Assembly: GCF_003003235.1 (NCBI RefSeq)
Contig: NZ_PVUE01000020.1
Coordinates: 31,052-95,051 of the forward strand
DNA: 64,000 bases
Origin: Antricoccus suffuscus
GTDB taxonomy: Bacteria > Actinomycetota > Actinomycetes > Mycobacteriales > Antricoccaceae
Direction of reading: 5' to 3'
The notes below the pieces were generated by a model. It was not told where the DNA came from. It ran no database searches and saw only the letters and a program-made list of their open reading frames with translations. Positions within the stretch are counted from its first letter, which is position 1. The number at the start of each line of letters is the position of its first letter. Below are positions 17,728 to 25,731 of this stretch, piece by piece. The translations under genes and the position numbers were made by a program.

Positions 17728-18437
17728 GGGTCCTCCTTGGCCGCCGGCGTCGATTCGAGTACGACGATCGACAACGTCTTACCCTCCGCACCGGCGATCA
17801 ACCCCTCGACCTGGCAGGCCGGAACCTTGACCGAGACCTGCAGTGCCGAGGTGCTCACGGTGAGTGCACCGCTCCCCCGCCCGGACACATCCGCGACTGC
17901 GACCGCTTCGGCAACCAACGCCACCGGGGTCTGACCAGCGCCCGCGTCGGTCGCCTGGCTGTTGCTGGACTCGGCCTGTGTGGCGTAAACATTGATCGCC
18001 TGCCCGTGCGCCAACGAGGCTGGAACCCGCTGTGATGGAACGCTGAGTGCCAGAGTCACGTACGCCGATCGACGCGCGAGCGCGCTCTTGGGTAACAGTT
18101 CCCCTGCAGAAACCGCCCGGTTGAGTACCCTGCCGGCGGGACTGCTTGCACCGGACAGGTACGTATCAGCGTCCTCATAGAGACGCACCTGCACCTTTTT
18201 CAGATCGTCGTCCTGCAAAAGGCTGCCGGGCGCGAGGTCGTGCTGCAACGCCCACACCGTGCTCGATTTGTCCGCCGCGGCGATCACTCGAGCGCCGACC
18301 AGTACGCAGCCAAGGACCAGGATCATGCCCAGCACCATGCGAACATCGAACCATCGTGGCTTACCGATCCGGCGCGCCGGCGCGGATTGCGGCACGTCGA
18401 CCGGTTCGGAAGCGCTTCGGGCATCGGGCGTTGTCAC
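17721..18437 (-). CDS. SAF-domain membrane protein (CpaB/RcpC-like)
   Basis: 238 residues from the GTG at 18437 with a GAGGA site; the frame stays open to an ATG at 18512 with no obvious ribosome site. One transmembrane helix (RMVLGMILVLGCVLVGARVI) is followed by the SAF fold: ALQHDLAPGSLLQDDDLKKV and AGRVLNRAVSAGELLPKSAL. These residues match the start of CpaB/RcpC and of antifreeze-like SAF domains. The C-terminal half is Ala/Val-rich with strands. It is co-transcribed with the CpaE-like ATPase, so the two probably act together at the membrane. Confidence 0.75.
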   Translation of the reverse strand: MTTPDARSASEPVDVPQSAPARRIGKPRWFDVRMVLGMILVLGCVLVGARVIAAADKSSTVWALQHDLAPGSLLQDDDLKKVQVRLYEDADTYLSGASSPAGRVLNRAVSAGELLPKSALARRSAYVTLALSVPSQRVPASLAHGQAINVYATQAESSNSQATDAGAGQTPVALVAEAVAVADVSGRGSGALTVSTSALQVSVKVPACQVEGLIAGAEGKTLSIVVLESTPAAKEDPC

Positions 18438-18684
18438 ATTTGATCGTCCTCGCACGGGCCTTGCCTCACTAGTCGCAATCGGGTGTCCACCCGCGGATGG
18501 CGAAGCAACCATGCAGGTGAGCGCGGGTATAGCTCCCGTGGACTTTAAAGCGTTCCGGTAACAATTCGGTATACCTGTCCACAGGCCGCCGTCGTCCGAA
18601 GCACACGCCGGTGGACAACTGCCGACCGTTCAGGGCGAAGCGCTAGAGTGGCACCGCACCCGACAACTCCTGAGGAGGGACTCC

Positions 18685-18915
18685 ATGGCGTCGGAACGAT
18701 TCCTCACGCTGAGCGATGTCGCGGACGTCCTCAATATCTCCTCGTCGCAGACCTACGCGCTCGTTCGCACCGGCGAGCTGCCCGCCATCAAGGTTGGCGG
18801 CCGCGGCCAGTGGCGGGTCGAGCGTGATGAGCTGGAGGGCTACATCAAACGTATGTACGCCAAAACCGAGCGCCTCGTCGCGGACAACTCGATCGCCGAG
18901 TCCGCCGACTCCTGA
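18685..18915 (+). CDS. BldC-like helix-turn-helix DNA-binding protein (excisionase/MerR type)
   Basis: 76 residues with a strong GAGGAGG ribosome site. The sequence FLTLSDVADVLNISSSQTYALVRTG followed by the wing ELPAIKVGGRGQWRVERDELEGYI is the winged helix-turn-helix of the MerR/excisionase family. Length and layout resemble Streptomyces BldC. BldC-type proteins lack an effector domain and bind direct repeats as head-to-tail multimers. This one is divergent from the SAF/CpaE pair and ~0.7 kb from a striking set of phased AAA repeats. A phage-type excisionase is unlikely because no integrase gene is nearby. Confidence 0.8.
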   Translation: MASERFLTLSDVADVLNISSSQTYALVRTGELPAIKVGGRGQWRVERDELEGYIKRMYAKTERLVADNSIAESADS

Positions 18916-18939
18916 CTGTTCGTCACCGACCACCTCGCA

Positions 18940-19506
18940 CTAGCGGTTCAACCGAACTGCTTCGACGAACGCGCCGATGGGCAGGGTTTGCACGGAGGTG
19001 ACCTTGCCGATCCGGCGTGACTCATCCAGGTGATGTTCGGCGAGATCGATGAAGTCGGCGCCCACCCGGTCGATCGTGCCCGACATAGTCACCGCTCCGA
19101 TGGTCGTCACGCGCACCGCAGACCGGTCGCGCGCAATACCTCGAAGCGCATGGCGCAAGTCAAGTCGAGCGGCGATCTGTCGCCGTGCTTCGTCGTACGG
19201 CGCGGCGATCGCGGTCGGCAGCTGACCGATCGCCGCGACCGAGGACAACGAGATCAGCCGTTCGTCCTGCCAGTCATCAACCACTACGAGCCAGTCGGGG
19301 CCAATTGCCTCGACCTGAGCCGCGTACGGCGTACCGGCCACGGTGGTGATCACAACCCGCCGGCCGACCGCCGCACGCAGCCGATCGACCAGCGCGACCT
19401 TACCCACCTCGATGCGGGTGCGTTCGGCTACCTCGGCGGTCAAGTCTGCGTCACGCTCGGCATCCAAACGACTTTCGAGGTCGGCAAATAATCGCGTCCA
19501 TCTCAC
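18940..19506 (-). CDS. Conserved actinobacterial hypothetical protein
   Basis: 188 residues from the GTG at 19506, which follows AAGGTG; the longer frame to 19560 adds a non-conserved leader. It begins VRWTRLFADLESRLDAERDA, a start I have seen in many actinobacterial proteins annotated only as hypothetical. Two repeats of a small beta-rich unit may be present (RVVITTVAGTPYAAQVEAIG and AVRVTTIGAVTMSGTIDRVG). Each resembles an Sm-like or SH3-like strand pair. No membrane segment or catalytic motif. It is convergent with the BldC-like gene. Function unknown. Confidence 0.6.
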   Translation of the reverse strand: MRWTRLFADLESRLDAERDADLTAEVAERTRIEVGKVALVDRLRAAVGRRVVITTVAGTPYAAQVEAIGPDWLVVVDDWQDERLISLSSVAAIGQLPTAIAAPYDEARRQIAARLDLRHALRGIARDRSAVRVTTIGAVTMSGTIDRVGADFIDLAEHHLDESRRIGKVTSVQTLPIGAFVEAVRLNR

Positions 19507-19600
19507 GTGCAGCACCTTGCCCGAACGACCGCCATCACCGCAACCGAAAGACATCCACAACTTCCTCGACCTTATTTGACAGTGAGCCCAAGTCGTCGTT

Positions 19601-19660
19601 AAATCGTGCGTATCGAACTTAAATACACCTAAACTGCATCAAACAGCATTAAACGAAGGA
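19601..19660 (+). repeat. Phased AAA direct repeats, 10-bp period, upstream of LysM gene
   Basis: Five of six successive 10-base units begin with AAA: AAATCGTGCG at 19601, AAATACACCT at 19621, AAACTGCATC at 19631, AAACAGCATT at 19641 and AAACGAAGGA at 19651. The unit at 19611 is the exception. The last four are contiguous and end in the ribosome site of the LysM gene. The stretch is AT-rich in an otherwise GC-rich region. It could be curved DNA or a multimer binding site. Confidence 0.6.
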
Positions 19661-19669
19661 AGGAATCGC

Positions 19670-20338
19670 ATGCCATTGCGTTCGATCTTCCGGATCGCCG
19701 GAACGTTCACGATGCTCGTGGGCGCCTGCTTGACCGGCTGCCGTTTGATCGGTCCGTCGTGGCGGGACGTCTACCACCTCGCGACCGCGCCTCAGCAGTT
19801 CACCCGCGTGGTCGGCGCCGACCACGTCGTCCTCGTGCTCGTGGGCGTTGCGCTATGGGTCCTGTGCGGATGGCTCACCATCGCTATCGCGTGCTGGGCC
19901 GGCGCGGCACTGCCCGGCCGAAGCGGACGCACGCTTGGTCGCATCGCGGGACTCATTTCGCCGCGACTAATACGACGCGCGTTGGGCATCGCGGTTGGAA
20001 TTTCGCTCGGCCCCGGGATCGTTCAGGTCGCCGCGGCCAGCCCGCCGGCCGCTCCGGTCGCCGTGGTCGCCGAACTTCCCCAAGATGGCACGACGCCGTC
20101 GCTAACGTCCGGCGTCGACTGGCCGGTAGATCCGGCCGCCCCCGCAGCCACGAGCACAATCGCCGCCCATCCAGGTGACTGCCTGTGGTCGTTGGCCGAG
20201 GCGCACCTCGGTTACGGCGCCACAATTGCCGAGATTTCCAGCGAGGTCGACCGATGGTGGGACGCCAACGCCGAGGTCATTGGCGGCGATCCTGATCTGT
20301 TGTTCCCCGGCCAGGTCCTGGTCGTGCCCGGCAGCTAG
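19670..20338 (+). CDS. LysM-domain membrane protein
   Basis: 222 residues. An N-terminal hydrophobic segment (AGTFTMLVGACLTGC), a strong helix at about residues 52-78 (VVLVLVGVALWVLCGWLTIAIACW) and a third near GIAVGISLGPGIVQVA anchor the protein. The C-terminus is a LysM-like unit (AAHPGDCLWSLAEAHLG, ending GDPDLLFPGQVLVVPGS), which usually binds peptidoglycan. The ribosome site AAGGAAGGA is good. The gene lies 38 bases before the Rv3235-family gene and probably shares its message. It resembles LysM proteins that sit next to secA in actinobacteria. Confidence 0.8.
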   Translation: MPLRSIFRIAGTFTMLVGACLTGCRLIGPSWRDVYHLATAPQQFTRVVGADHVVLVLVGVALWVLCGWLTIAIACWAGAALPGRSGRTLGRIAGLISPRLIRRALGIAVGISLGPGIVQVAAASPPAAPVAVVAELPQDGTTPSLTSGVDWPVDPAAPAATSTIAAHPGDCLWSLAEAHLGYGATIAEISSEVDRWWDANAEVIGGDPDLLFPGQVLVVPGS

Positions 20339-20376
20339 CCCAGCCATCCCCTTCATTAACCAAAGGAGTCGAGCCC

Positions 20377-20907
20377 ATGTCCGTAGTGGCAGTCGCGGTC
20401 TATCGCGCACCGTCAAGCGAGCCCGAGCCGCTCGCCGTCTCGGCCGGTCCCGCCCAGACCACAGAGCGCCGGCACCTGACCCTCGTCCAGCCGGCGGAGC
20501 AACTACTACTCGACGGGTTCGAACCACAGCCTGGCCGGCACCCGACCACGCGCGCCGGTCGGGACAATGACCAGGCGGTAGCGGGTCCACCGGAGGTGCT
20601 GGCGTTTGCGCGTCAGTACTGCCGGATGGCGGCCGAGGTCCTCACCGGGTTCCGGCCGGTCGAACAGCTGCGGCCCCACACGGCACTCGGGATCATGGAA
20701 TGGTTTCGGCAGTACGCGATCCCGATTGCCAGGCACCGGCAGATCGCGCCGGCGCCCGCGATCCGAACGCTGGGCGTGTGTACTCCCGTGGCCGGAGTCG
20801 CCGAGGTCAACGCCGTGATCCAGCGTGGACCGCGAGCGCGCGCCATGACCGCCCGCTTCGTCGAGTACGACGACGAGTGGAAATGCGTTCACCTACAAGT
20901 GATCTAG
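20377..20907 (+). CDS. Rv3235-family protein (DUF6459-like)
   Basis: 176 residues. The N-terminal half is Pro/Ala/Thr-rich and looks disordered. The C-terminal half has the family core: LAFARQYCRMAAEVLTGFRP, LRPHTALGIMEWF and the closing VQRGPRARAMTARF-like strands ending EWKCVHLQVI. Rv3235 lies close to secA1 in M. tuberculosis, as this gene does here. Function unknown. No membrane segment is seen. An AAAGGAG ribosome site precedes the ATG. Confidence 0.75.
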   Translation: MSVVAVAVYRAPSSEPEPLAVSAGPAQTTERRHLTLVQPAEQLLLDGFEPQPGRHPTTRAGRDNDQAVAGPPEVLAFARQYCRMAAEVLTGFRPVEQLRPHTALGIMEWFRQYAIPIARHRQIAPAPAIRTLGVCTPVAGVAEVNAVIQRGPRARAMTARFVEYDDEWKCVHLQVI

Positions 20908-20982
20908 GCTTCACTGCGGGCGCGCCATACCTCACCGACCGTCACGTATCGCGATCCGTGTTCGGAAAATCCCGAATCCGGC

Positions 20983-21058
20983 GCATCGATCGCACAAATG
21001 TGCCATTTTGCAGCAAGATTTCGTCAAGACGCGTGCGGAACCATACATTTGTGCGATC
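20983..21058. repeat. Intergenic inverted repeat, related to a site at 54272
   Basis: Perfect 13-base arms GATCGCACAAATG (20988-21000) and CATTTGTGCGATC (21046-21058) are separated by 45 bases. The left arm sits in a longer stretch from 20983 that matches 54272-54293 at 19 of 22 positions. The element lies between the convergent Rv3235-family and secA genes. It may act as a bidirectional terminator or be a dispersed repeat. Confidence 0.6.
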
Positions 21059-21135
21059 GGGAGGCCGAAACAAATCGAAACGGATTGCGCGGACTTAGCC
21101 TATCCGGGCCGCCGGAACTGAACCACCGATCGTCG

Positions 21136-24045
21136 CTAGCTTTCGGCGCCGTGGCAGCGTTTGTACTTCTTGCCCGACCCGCACGGGCAGGGGCCGTTAC
21201 GGCTCGGACCGTTGCCGCCACGGTTGGCCGTCGCGCCCGCCTGCTTCTTACCGCTCGCGCCGCCACCGGAGCCGTTGCCGGCAGACACTTCGGCCTCACC
21301 GGACTCGTCCGGTCCGGAGTAACTCAACGGAGCCTGCTTCGGCCGCGTGTCGAGTCCGCCACCCAGGAGCGCCGGCGCCTTGTGCCTAGCCGGTTCGTCG
21401 AGGTCAATCTTCGGCGCGGACGTGCGGCTTTGAATCACTCGCCGTTTACGGCTCGGCTTGCGCGCGGGCGCCGCCGAGGCGAGCTCGCGCTCGGTCTCGT
21501 CAGCCGGCTCCAGTTGGGCCTCGTCGTCGGCCTGTGCGGCGTCGCCAGCGGTGGGTACCTCGATGTTGAATACGAACCCGACGGACTCTTCCTTGATGCC
21601 GTCGAGCATCGTGTTGAACATCTCGAACCCTTCGCGCTTGTACTCCGTGACCGGGTCGCGCTGTGCCATCGCCCGAAGGTGGATGCCTTCACGCAGGTAG
21701 TCCATTTCGTACAGGTGCTCACGCCACTTGCGATCAAGGACTGACAGGATGACCCGGCGTTCGATGTCGCGCATCGTCTCCTCGCCGACCTCCGCCTCGC
21801 GCGCGTCGTACGCCGCCTCGATATCGGCGGTGATCTCCTCGCGCAACAGGTCGGCAGTGAGCGCGGCCCGTCCCCCGGCGGTCTCGAACAGCTCTTCCTG
21901 AGTCAGAGCCACCGGATAGAGCGTGCCGAGCGCCGTCCATAGCTGATCGAGGTCCCAGTCCTCGGCGTAACCGGTGGAGGTAGCGCCTTCGACGTACTCA
22001 CCGATGACGTCGCGGATCATGTGCCCGATCTCGTCCCGGAGATTTTCGCCCTCGAGTACCCGGCGCCGTTCGCCGTAGATGACCTCGCGCTGCTTGTTCA
22101 TGACCTCGTCGTACTTGAGGACATTCTTGCGGATCTCGTGGTTCTGCTGCTCGATCTGCGTCTGCGCGGACAGGATCGAACGGGTCGCCCACTTCGATTC
22201 GATCGGCACATCGTCGGGCAGCCGCAGCCGGTTGAGCATCGATTCCAGCATCTCGCCGTTGCTGCGGCGCATGAGCTCGTCGTGCATCGACAGATAGAAG
22301 CGGGACTGCCCCGGGTCGCCCTGACGACCGGAACGACCGCGCAGCTGGTTGTCGATACGCCGAGACTCGTGCCGCTCGGTGCCGAGCACGTAGAGCCCGC
22401 CGGCCTTGATTACGTCCTCGTGCTCAGTGGCAACCTCGTCCTTGGCCGCTTCGAGCTCGTCCGGGTACGCCTCTTCGTATTCCTCGGGCGTATCGGCCGG
22501 GCTCAACCCGCGGTCACGTAGCCGCATGTCGGCGATAATCTCCGGGTTGCCGCCCAGCATGATGTCGGTGCCACGACCGGCCATGTTGGTCGCGACCGTG
22601 ACGGCGCCCAACCTGCCGGCCTCGGCGACAATGTGCGCCTCACGTTCGTGCTGCTTCGCGTTGAGGACCTCATGCGGGACGCCCTTGCGGGTGAGCATTT
22701 TCGAGAGCAGCTCAGACTTCTCCACGCTCGTCGTACCGACGAGCACCGGCTGACCTTGTTCGTGGCACTCGGCGATGTCATCGACCACTGCGGTGAACTT
22801 CGCGGTCTCGGTCTTATAGATGATGTCCGACTGGTCGATGCGCGCCATCGGCTTGTTGGTCGGGATCGGGATCACGCCCAACTTGTACGTTTGCGACAGT
22901 TCGGCCGCCTCGGTCTGCGCCGTACCGGTCATGCCGGCCAGTTTGTCGTACAGGCGGAAGAAGTTTTGCAGGGTGATCGTCGCGAGAGTCTGGTTTTCCT
23001 GTTTGATCGGCACCCGCTCTTTGGCCTCGATCGCCTGGTGCATGCCCTCGTTGTAGCGCCGACCGTGCAGCACACGGCCAGTGAACGAGTCGACAATCAG
23101 CACCTCGCCGTCCTGGACGATGTAATCCTTGTCCTTGTGAAACAGCTCTTTTGCCTTGAGGGAGTTGTTGAGGTAACCGATGAGCGGCGTGTTGACCGAC
23201 TCGTACAGATTTTCGATGCCGATCTGGTCCTCGACCAGCGCGACACCCTCTTCCGAGATACCGACGGTGTTTTTGCCTTCGTCAACCTCGTAATGCTTGT
23301 TCTTCTTCAGCAGCGGGGCGATCCGCGCGAACTCTAGGTACCAGCGGGTTGAGTGCTCGGCGGGCCCGGAGATGATCAGCGGGGTCCGGGCCTCGTCGAC
23401 CAGGATCGAGTCGACCTCATCGACGATGGCGTAGTTATGCCCGCGCTGCACCAGGTCGTCACCGCTCCACGCCATGTTGTCGCGGAGGTAGTCGAAGCCG
23501 AACTCGTTGTTAGTGCCGTATGTAACGTCGCACGCATATTGCGCGCGGCGATGCTCGGAGGACTCGTTGGCGAGGATGACACCGACAGTCAGGCCTAGGA
23601 AGCGATAGACGCGGCCCATCCACTCCGCCTGGAATTTCGCGAGGTAGTCGTTGACCGTGACGAGGTGTACGCCCTTGCCCTCGAGCGCATTGAGGTAGAC
23701 CGGCATGGTCGCGACCAGCGTCTTACCTTCACCGGTCTTCATCTCGGCGACGTTGCCCAGATGCAATGCGGCGCCGCCCATGATCTGCACGTTGTAGTGC
23801 CGTTGGCCGAGGGTGCGCTGCGAGGCCTCACGGACGGTCGCAAACGCCTCGGGTAGCAGCTGGTCGAGGGTTTCCCCGTCGGCGAGCCGTTCCCGAAACT
23901 CGTCGGTCTTGGCCCGCAGCTGCGCATCGGTCAAGTCGGTGAAGTCATCTTCGATGGCGTCTACGGCGTCGGCAATCGACTTGAGGCGACGTACCATCTT
24001 GCCTTCGCCGGCGCGAAGTATGCGAGCGAGTACCACTTTGAGCAA
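21136..24045 (-). CDS. secA: Protein translocase ATPase SecA
   Basis: 969 residues, normal for actinobacterial SecA1. Walker A is in [16 protein letters not shown], Walker B in [18 protein letters not shown], and helicase-like motif VI in [17 protein letters not shown]. The C-terminus carries the zinc-binding SEC-C motif [14 protein letters not shown]. SecA drives export of unfolded proteins through SecYEG. The start is taken as the TTG at 24045, with GAAGGG seven bases before it; a GTG three codons later is possible. The linker between the core and SEC-C is long and Gly/Ala-rich. It follows hpf, with a hairpin between them. Confidence 0.97.
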   Translation of the reverse strand: MLKVVLARILRAGEGKMVRRLKSIADAVDAIEDDFTDLTDAQLRAKTDEFRERLADGETLDQLLPEAFATVREASQRTLGQRHYNVQIMGGAALHLGNVAEMKTGEGKTLVATMPVYLNALEGKGVHLVTVNDYLAKFQAEWMGRVYRFLGLTVGVILANESSEHRRAQYACDVTYGTNNEFGFDYLRDNMAWSGDDLVQRGHNYAIVDEVDSILVDEARTPLIISGPAEHSTRWYLEFARIAPLLKKNKHYEVDEGKNTVGISEEGVALVEDQIGIENLYESVNTPLIGYLNNSLKAKELFHKDKDYIVQDGEVLIVDSFTGRVLHGRRYNEGMHQAIEAKERVPIKQENQTLATITLQNFFRLYDKLAGMTGTAQTEAAELSQTYKLGVIPIPTNKPMARIDQSDIIYKTETAKFTAVVDDIAECHEQGQPVLVGTTSVEKSELLSKMLTRKGVPHEVLNAKQHEREAHIVAEAGRLGAVTVATNMAGRGTDIMLGGNPEIIADMRLRDRGLSPADTPEEYEEAYPDELEAAKDEVATEHEDVIKAGGLYVLGTERHESRRIDNQLRGRSGRQGDPGQSRFYLSMHDELMRRSNGEMLESMLNRLRLPDDVPIESKWATRSILSAQTQIEQQNHEIRKNVLKYDEVMNKQREVIYGERRRVLEGENLRDEIGHMIRDVIGEYVEGATSTGYAEDWDLDQLWTALGTLYPVALTQEELFETAGGRAALTADLLREEITADIEAAYDAREAEVGEETMRDIERRVILSVLDRKWREHLYEMDYLREGIHLRAMAQRDPVTEYKREGFEMFNTMLDGIKEESVGFVFNIEVPTAGDAAQADDEAQLEPADETERELASAAPARKPSRKRRVIQSRTSAPKIDLDEPARHKAPALLGGGLDTRPKQAPLSYSGPDESGEAEVSAGNGSGGGASGKKQAGATANRGGNGPSRNGPCPCGSGKKYKRCHGAES

Positions 24046-24066
24046 TCAGCCCTTCAGATAGGCAGA

Positions 24067-24104
24067 ACGATGGTCGGGCAGAGCGTACCCAACCCGACCA
24101 TCGT
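24067..24104 (-). terminator. 12-bp perfect hairpin between hpf and secA
   Basis: Arms ACGATGGTCGGG (24067-24078) and CCCGACCATCGT (24093-24104) flank a 14-base loop. In the minus-strand direction the hairpin follows hpf and ends ~20 bases before the secA start. No run of T follows the stem, so it may be a weak terminator, a processing or stability element, or a control element near the secA ribosome site. Confidence 0.55.
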
Positions 24105-24150
24105 AACCTTGGTTGCCGTTGTCTGTAGCGCAGACCACTCGCAAGAGCGG

Positions 24151-24825
24151 TCAGACCGCAGCTGTCTCGAGCTCGTCGTCCGCCTGAGCGACCGATGCAT
24201 TGACGCCGTTGCCAGAGAGCCTGATCAGCCCATAGTCGTAGGCGTGCCTGCGATACACGACCGTCGGCCGGAGTGTCTCGGCGCACATGAACAGATAGAA
24301 GTCGTGCCCAACGAGTTCCATGTTTTCCAGCGCCTCGTCGACGCTCATCGGCGTATCGGGGTGCGACTTCTCGCGAATGATCTTGCCGGGACCAAACTCG
24401 TCGCTGTCGTGGTGTACGCCGTTGTATTCGTCCATTACCCGGTCGATGTCCGAGGCGGCCTGCGCGGCGTCGGCCGCGTCGGCGGTCGCCTCGGCCACCG
24501 AAGTAGGCGTGCGATTTCCGTGATGGATACGCCGTCGGTCGGCCGCTTTGCGTACCCGGGTCTCGAGGCGGGCGACCGCCGCGTCGAGCGCGGAGTAGAA
24601 GTCCGCGGCGACGGCCTCGGACCGGATGACCGGGCCCTTGGTGCGGAGCGTGATTTCGACGCGCTGTGCTATTTCGGCCTGTCGTGGGTTGCGTTCGTGC
24701 TGAAGCTCGACGTCGACGTTGATCAACTTGCTGTCATAACGTTCAAGACGCTCTAGCTTGTCCGCGACGTGTTGCCGGTAATGGTCTGGGACCTCAACGT
24801 TCCGGCCATGCACCACAATGTCCAT
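24151..24825 (-). CDS. hpf: Ribosome hibernation promoting factor, long form
   Basis: 224 residues. The N-terminal domain (MDIVVHGRNVEVPDHYRQHV, with RVEITLRTKGPVIR) is the S30AE/YfiA ribosome-binding fold. The C-terminal domain begins near IIREKSHPDTPMSVDEALEN and ends with FYLFMCAETLRPTVVYRRHAYDYGLIRL, the dimerisation domain of long HPF. It forms inactive 100S ribosomes or protects 70S ribosomes in stationary phase. An AGGAGG ribosome site precedes the ATG. The central linker is Ala/Asp-rich. Rv3241c is the counterpart, also between secA1 and a comF-like gene. Confidence 0.95.
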   Translation of the reverse strand: MDIVVHGRNVEVPDHYRQHVADKLERLERYDSKLINVDVELQHERNPRQAEIAQRVEITLRTKGPVIRSEAVAADFYSALDAAVARLETRVRKAADRRRIHHGNRTPTSVAEATADAADAAQAASDIDRVMDEYNGVHHDSDEFGPGKIIREKSHPDTPMSVDEALENMELVGHDFYLFMCAETLRPTVVYRRHAYDYGLIRLSGNGVNASVAQADDELETAAV

Positions 24826-24951
24826 CTGTGACCTCCTGGTTTTTCAGGGTTCAACTGGCGTCCACATGATCACCGTAGCGTCCTTTACCCGGGCCTGCTA
24901 TGGATCTGGCAATCGAACTGCAACTGGTGTCGCGCGAGCGGGATGACCGGC

Positions 24952-25674
24952 TCATGACCGGCCGTTCAGCCGGACCGTAGCGGCGATCGTCGCGGCCCGG
25001 ACACTCTCGGCTCCGCCTGCTCGCAACACCTCGGCGGCGGCGGTCAGCGTGGCTCCCGAAGTGACCAGGTCATCAATCAAGATCAGGTGCGCTCCGCGCA
25101 CGAGGGACCGGGCGTCGCGGCGCACGGTGAAGGCGTGGCGGCGGGTGGCGACCCGCTCCAACCGGCCGAGTCCGACCGCATCTGCTGCCTTCTTCGGCGG
25201 GACGAGCACCCGCGCGATCGGCAACGGGCCGGCGGGCAACAACCGTGCGAACCGGTCGGATCCAAGCCGGGCCGGCGTGCTGTTCAGTGCGCGCGCGATC
25301 CGCAGCATATGGTCACCCCCGCGCGCTCGGGCCGCCGCCGGAGTACTCGGAATCGGTACGACGTACGCCGGCGTCCCGATCACAGGACGCACCGCGTCGA
25401 CCGCATCCTGCAACAGCGCGGCCAGCGGACGTACAAGGTCCCGCCGCCCATGCTCCTTGACCGCGATGATGGCCTGCCGCAGGCTGCCGGCGTACTCCCC
25501 GAACGACACGCAGGTGGGAAACCCGACCGGTGTCGGTGTCGGTACATGGATCGCGAGGTCTGCGGCCGCCTCTATACACGATTCACACAGTCGATGTCGC
25601 GGTTGTCCACAGCCGATGCAGTCGCGAGGCAGCACGAGGTCGACCAACGCGTCGAACAGTTCGCTCTGGTGCAT
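24952..25674 (-). CDS. comF: ComF family phosphoribosyltransferase-like protein
   Basis: 240 residues from the ATG at 25674; a GTG at 25704 is the alternative. The N-terminus has a zinc-ribbon-like pair (CIGCGQPRHRLCESC). The C-terminal phosphoribosyltransferase motif is HLILIDDLVTSGATLTAA, with the usual two acidic residues and TSGAT loop. ComF-family proteins assist DNA uptake in competent bacteria; in actinobacteria the role is not proven. It lies between lpqB and hpf, as Rv3242c does in M. tuberculosis. Confidence 0.88.
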   Translation of the reverse strand: MHQSELFDALVDLVLPRDCIGCGQPRHRLCESCIEAAADLAIHVPTPTPVGFPTCVSFGEYAGSLRQAIIAVKEHGRRDLVRPLAALLQDAVDAVRPVIGTPAYVVPIPSTPAAARARGGDHMLRIARALNSTPARLGSDRFARLLPAGPLPIARVLVPPKKAADAVGLGRLERVATRRHAFTVRRDARSLVRGAHLILIDDLVTSGATLTAAAEVLRAGGAESVRAATIAATVRLNGRS

Positions 25675-25731
25675 CGCTGCCGGGCTACTTCCGCTGTGCC
25701 GCACCCCGGATTAGTTCGCACCGGGACTGCT

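Noticed and set aside
18685..18915. The short helix-turn-helix gene as a phage excisionase
   Set aside because: There is no integrase, attachment site or other phage gene nearby, and the layout fits a BldC-like chromosomal regulator better.
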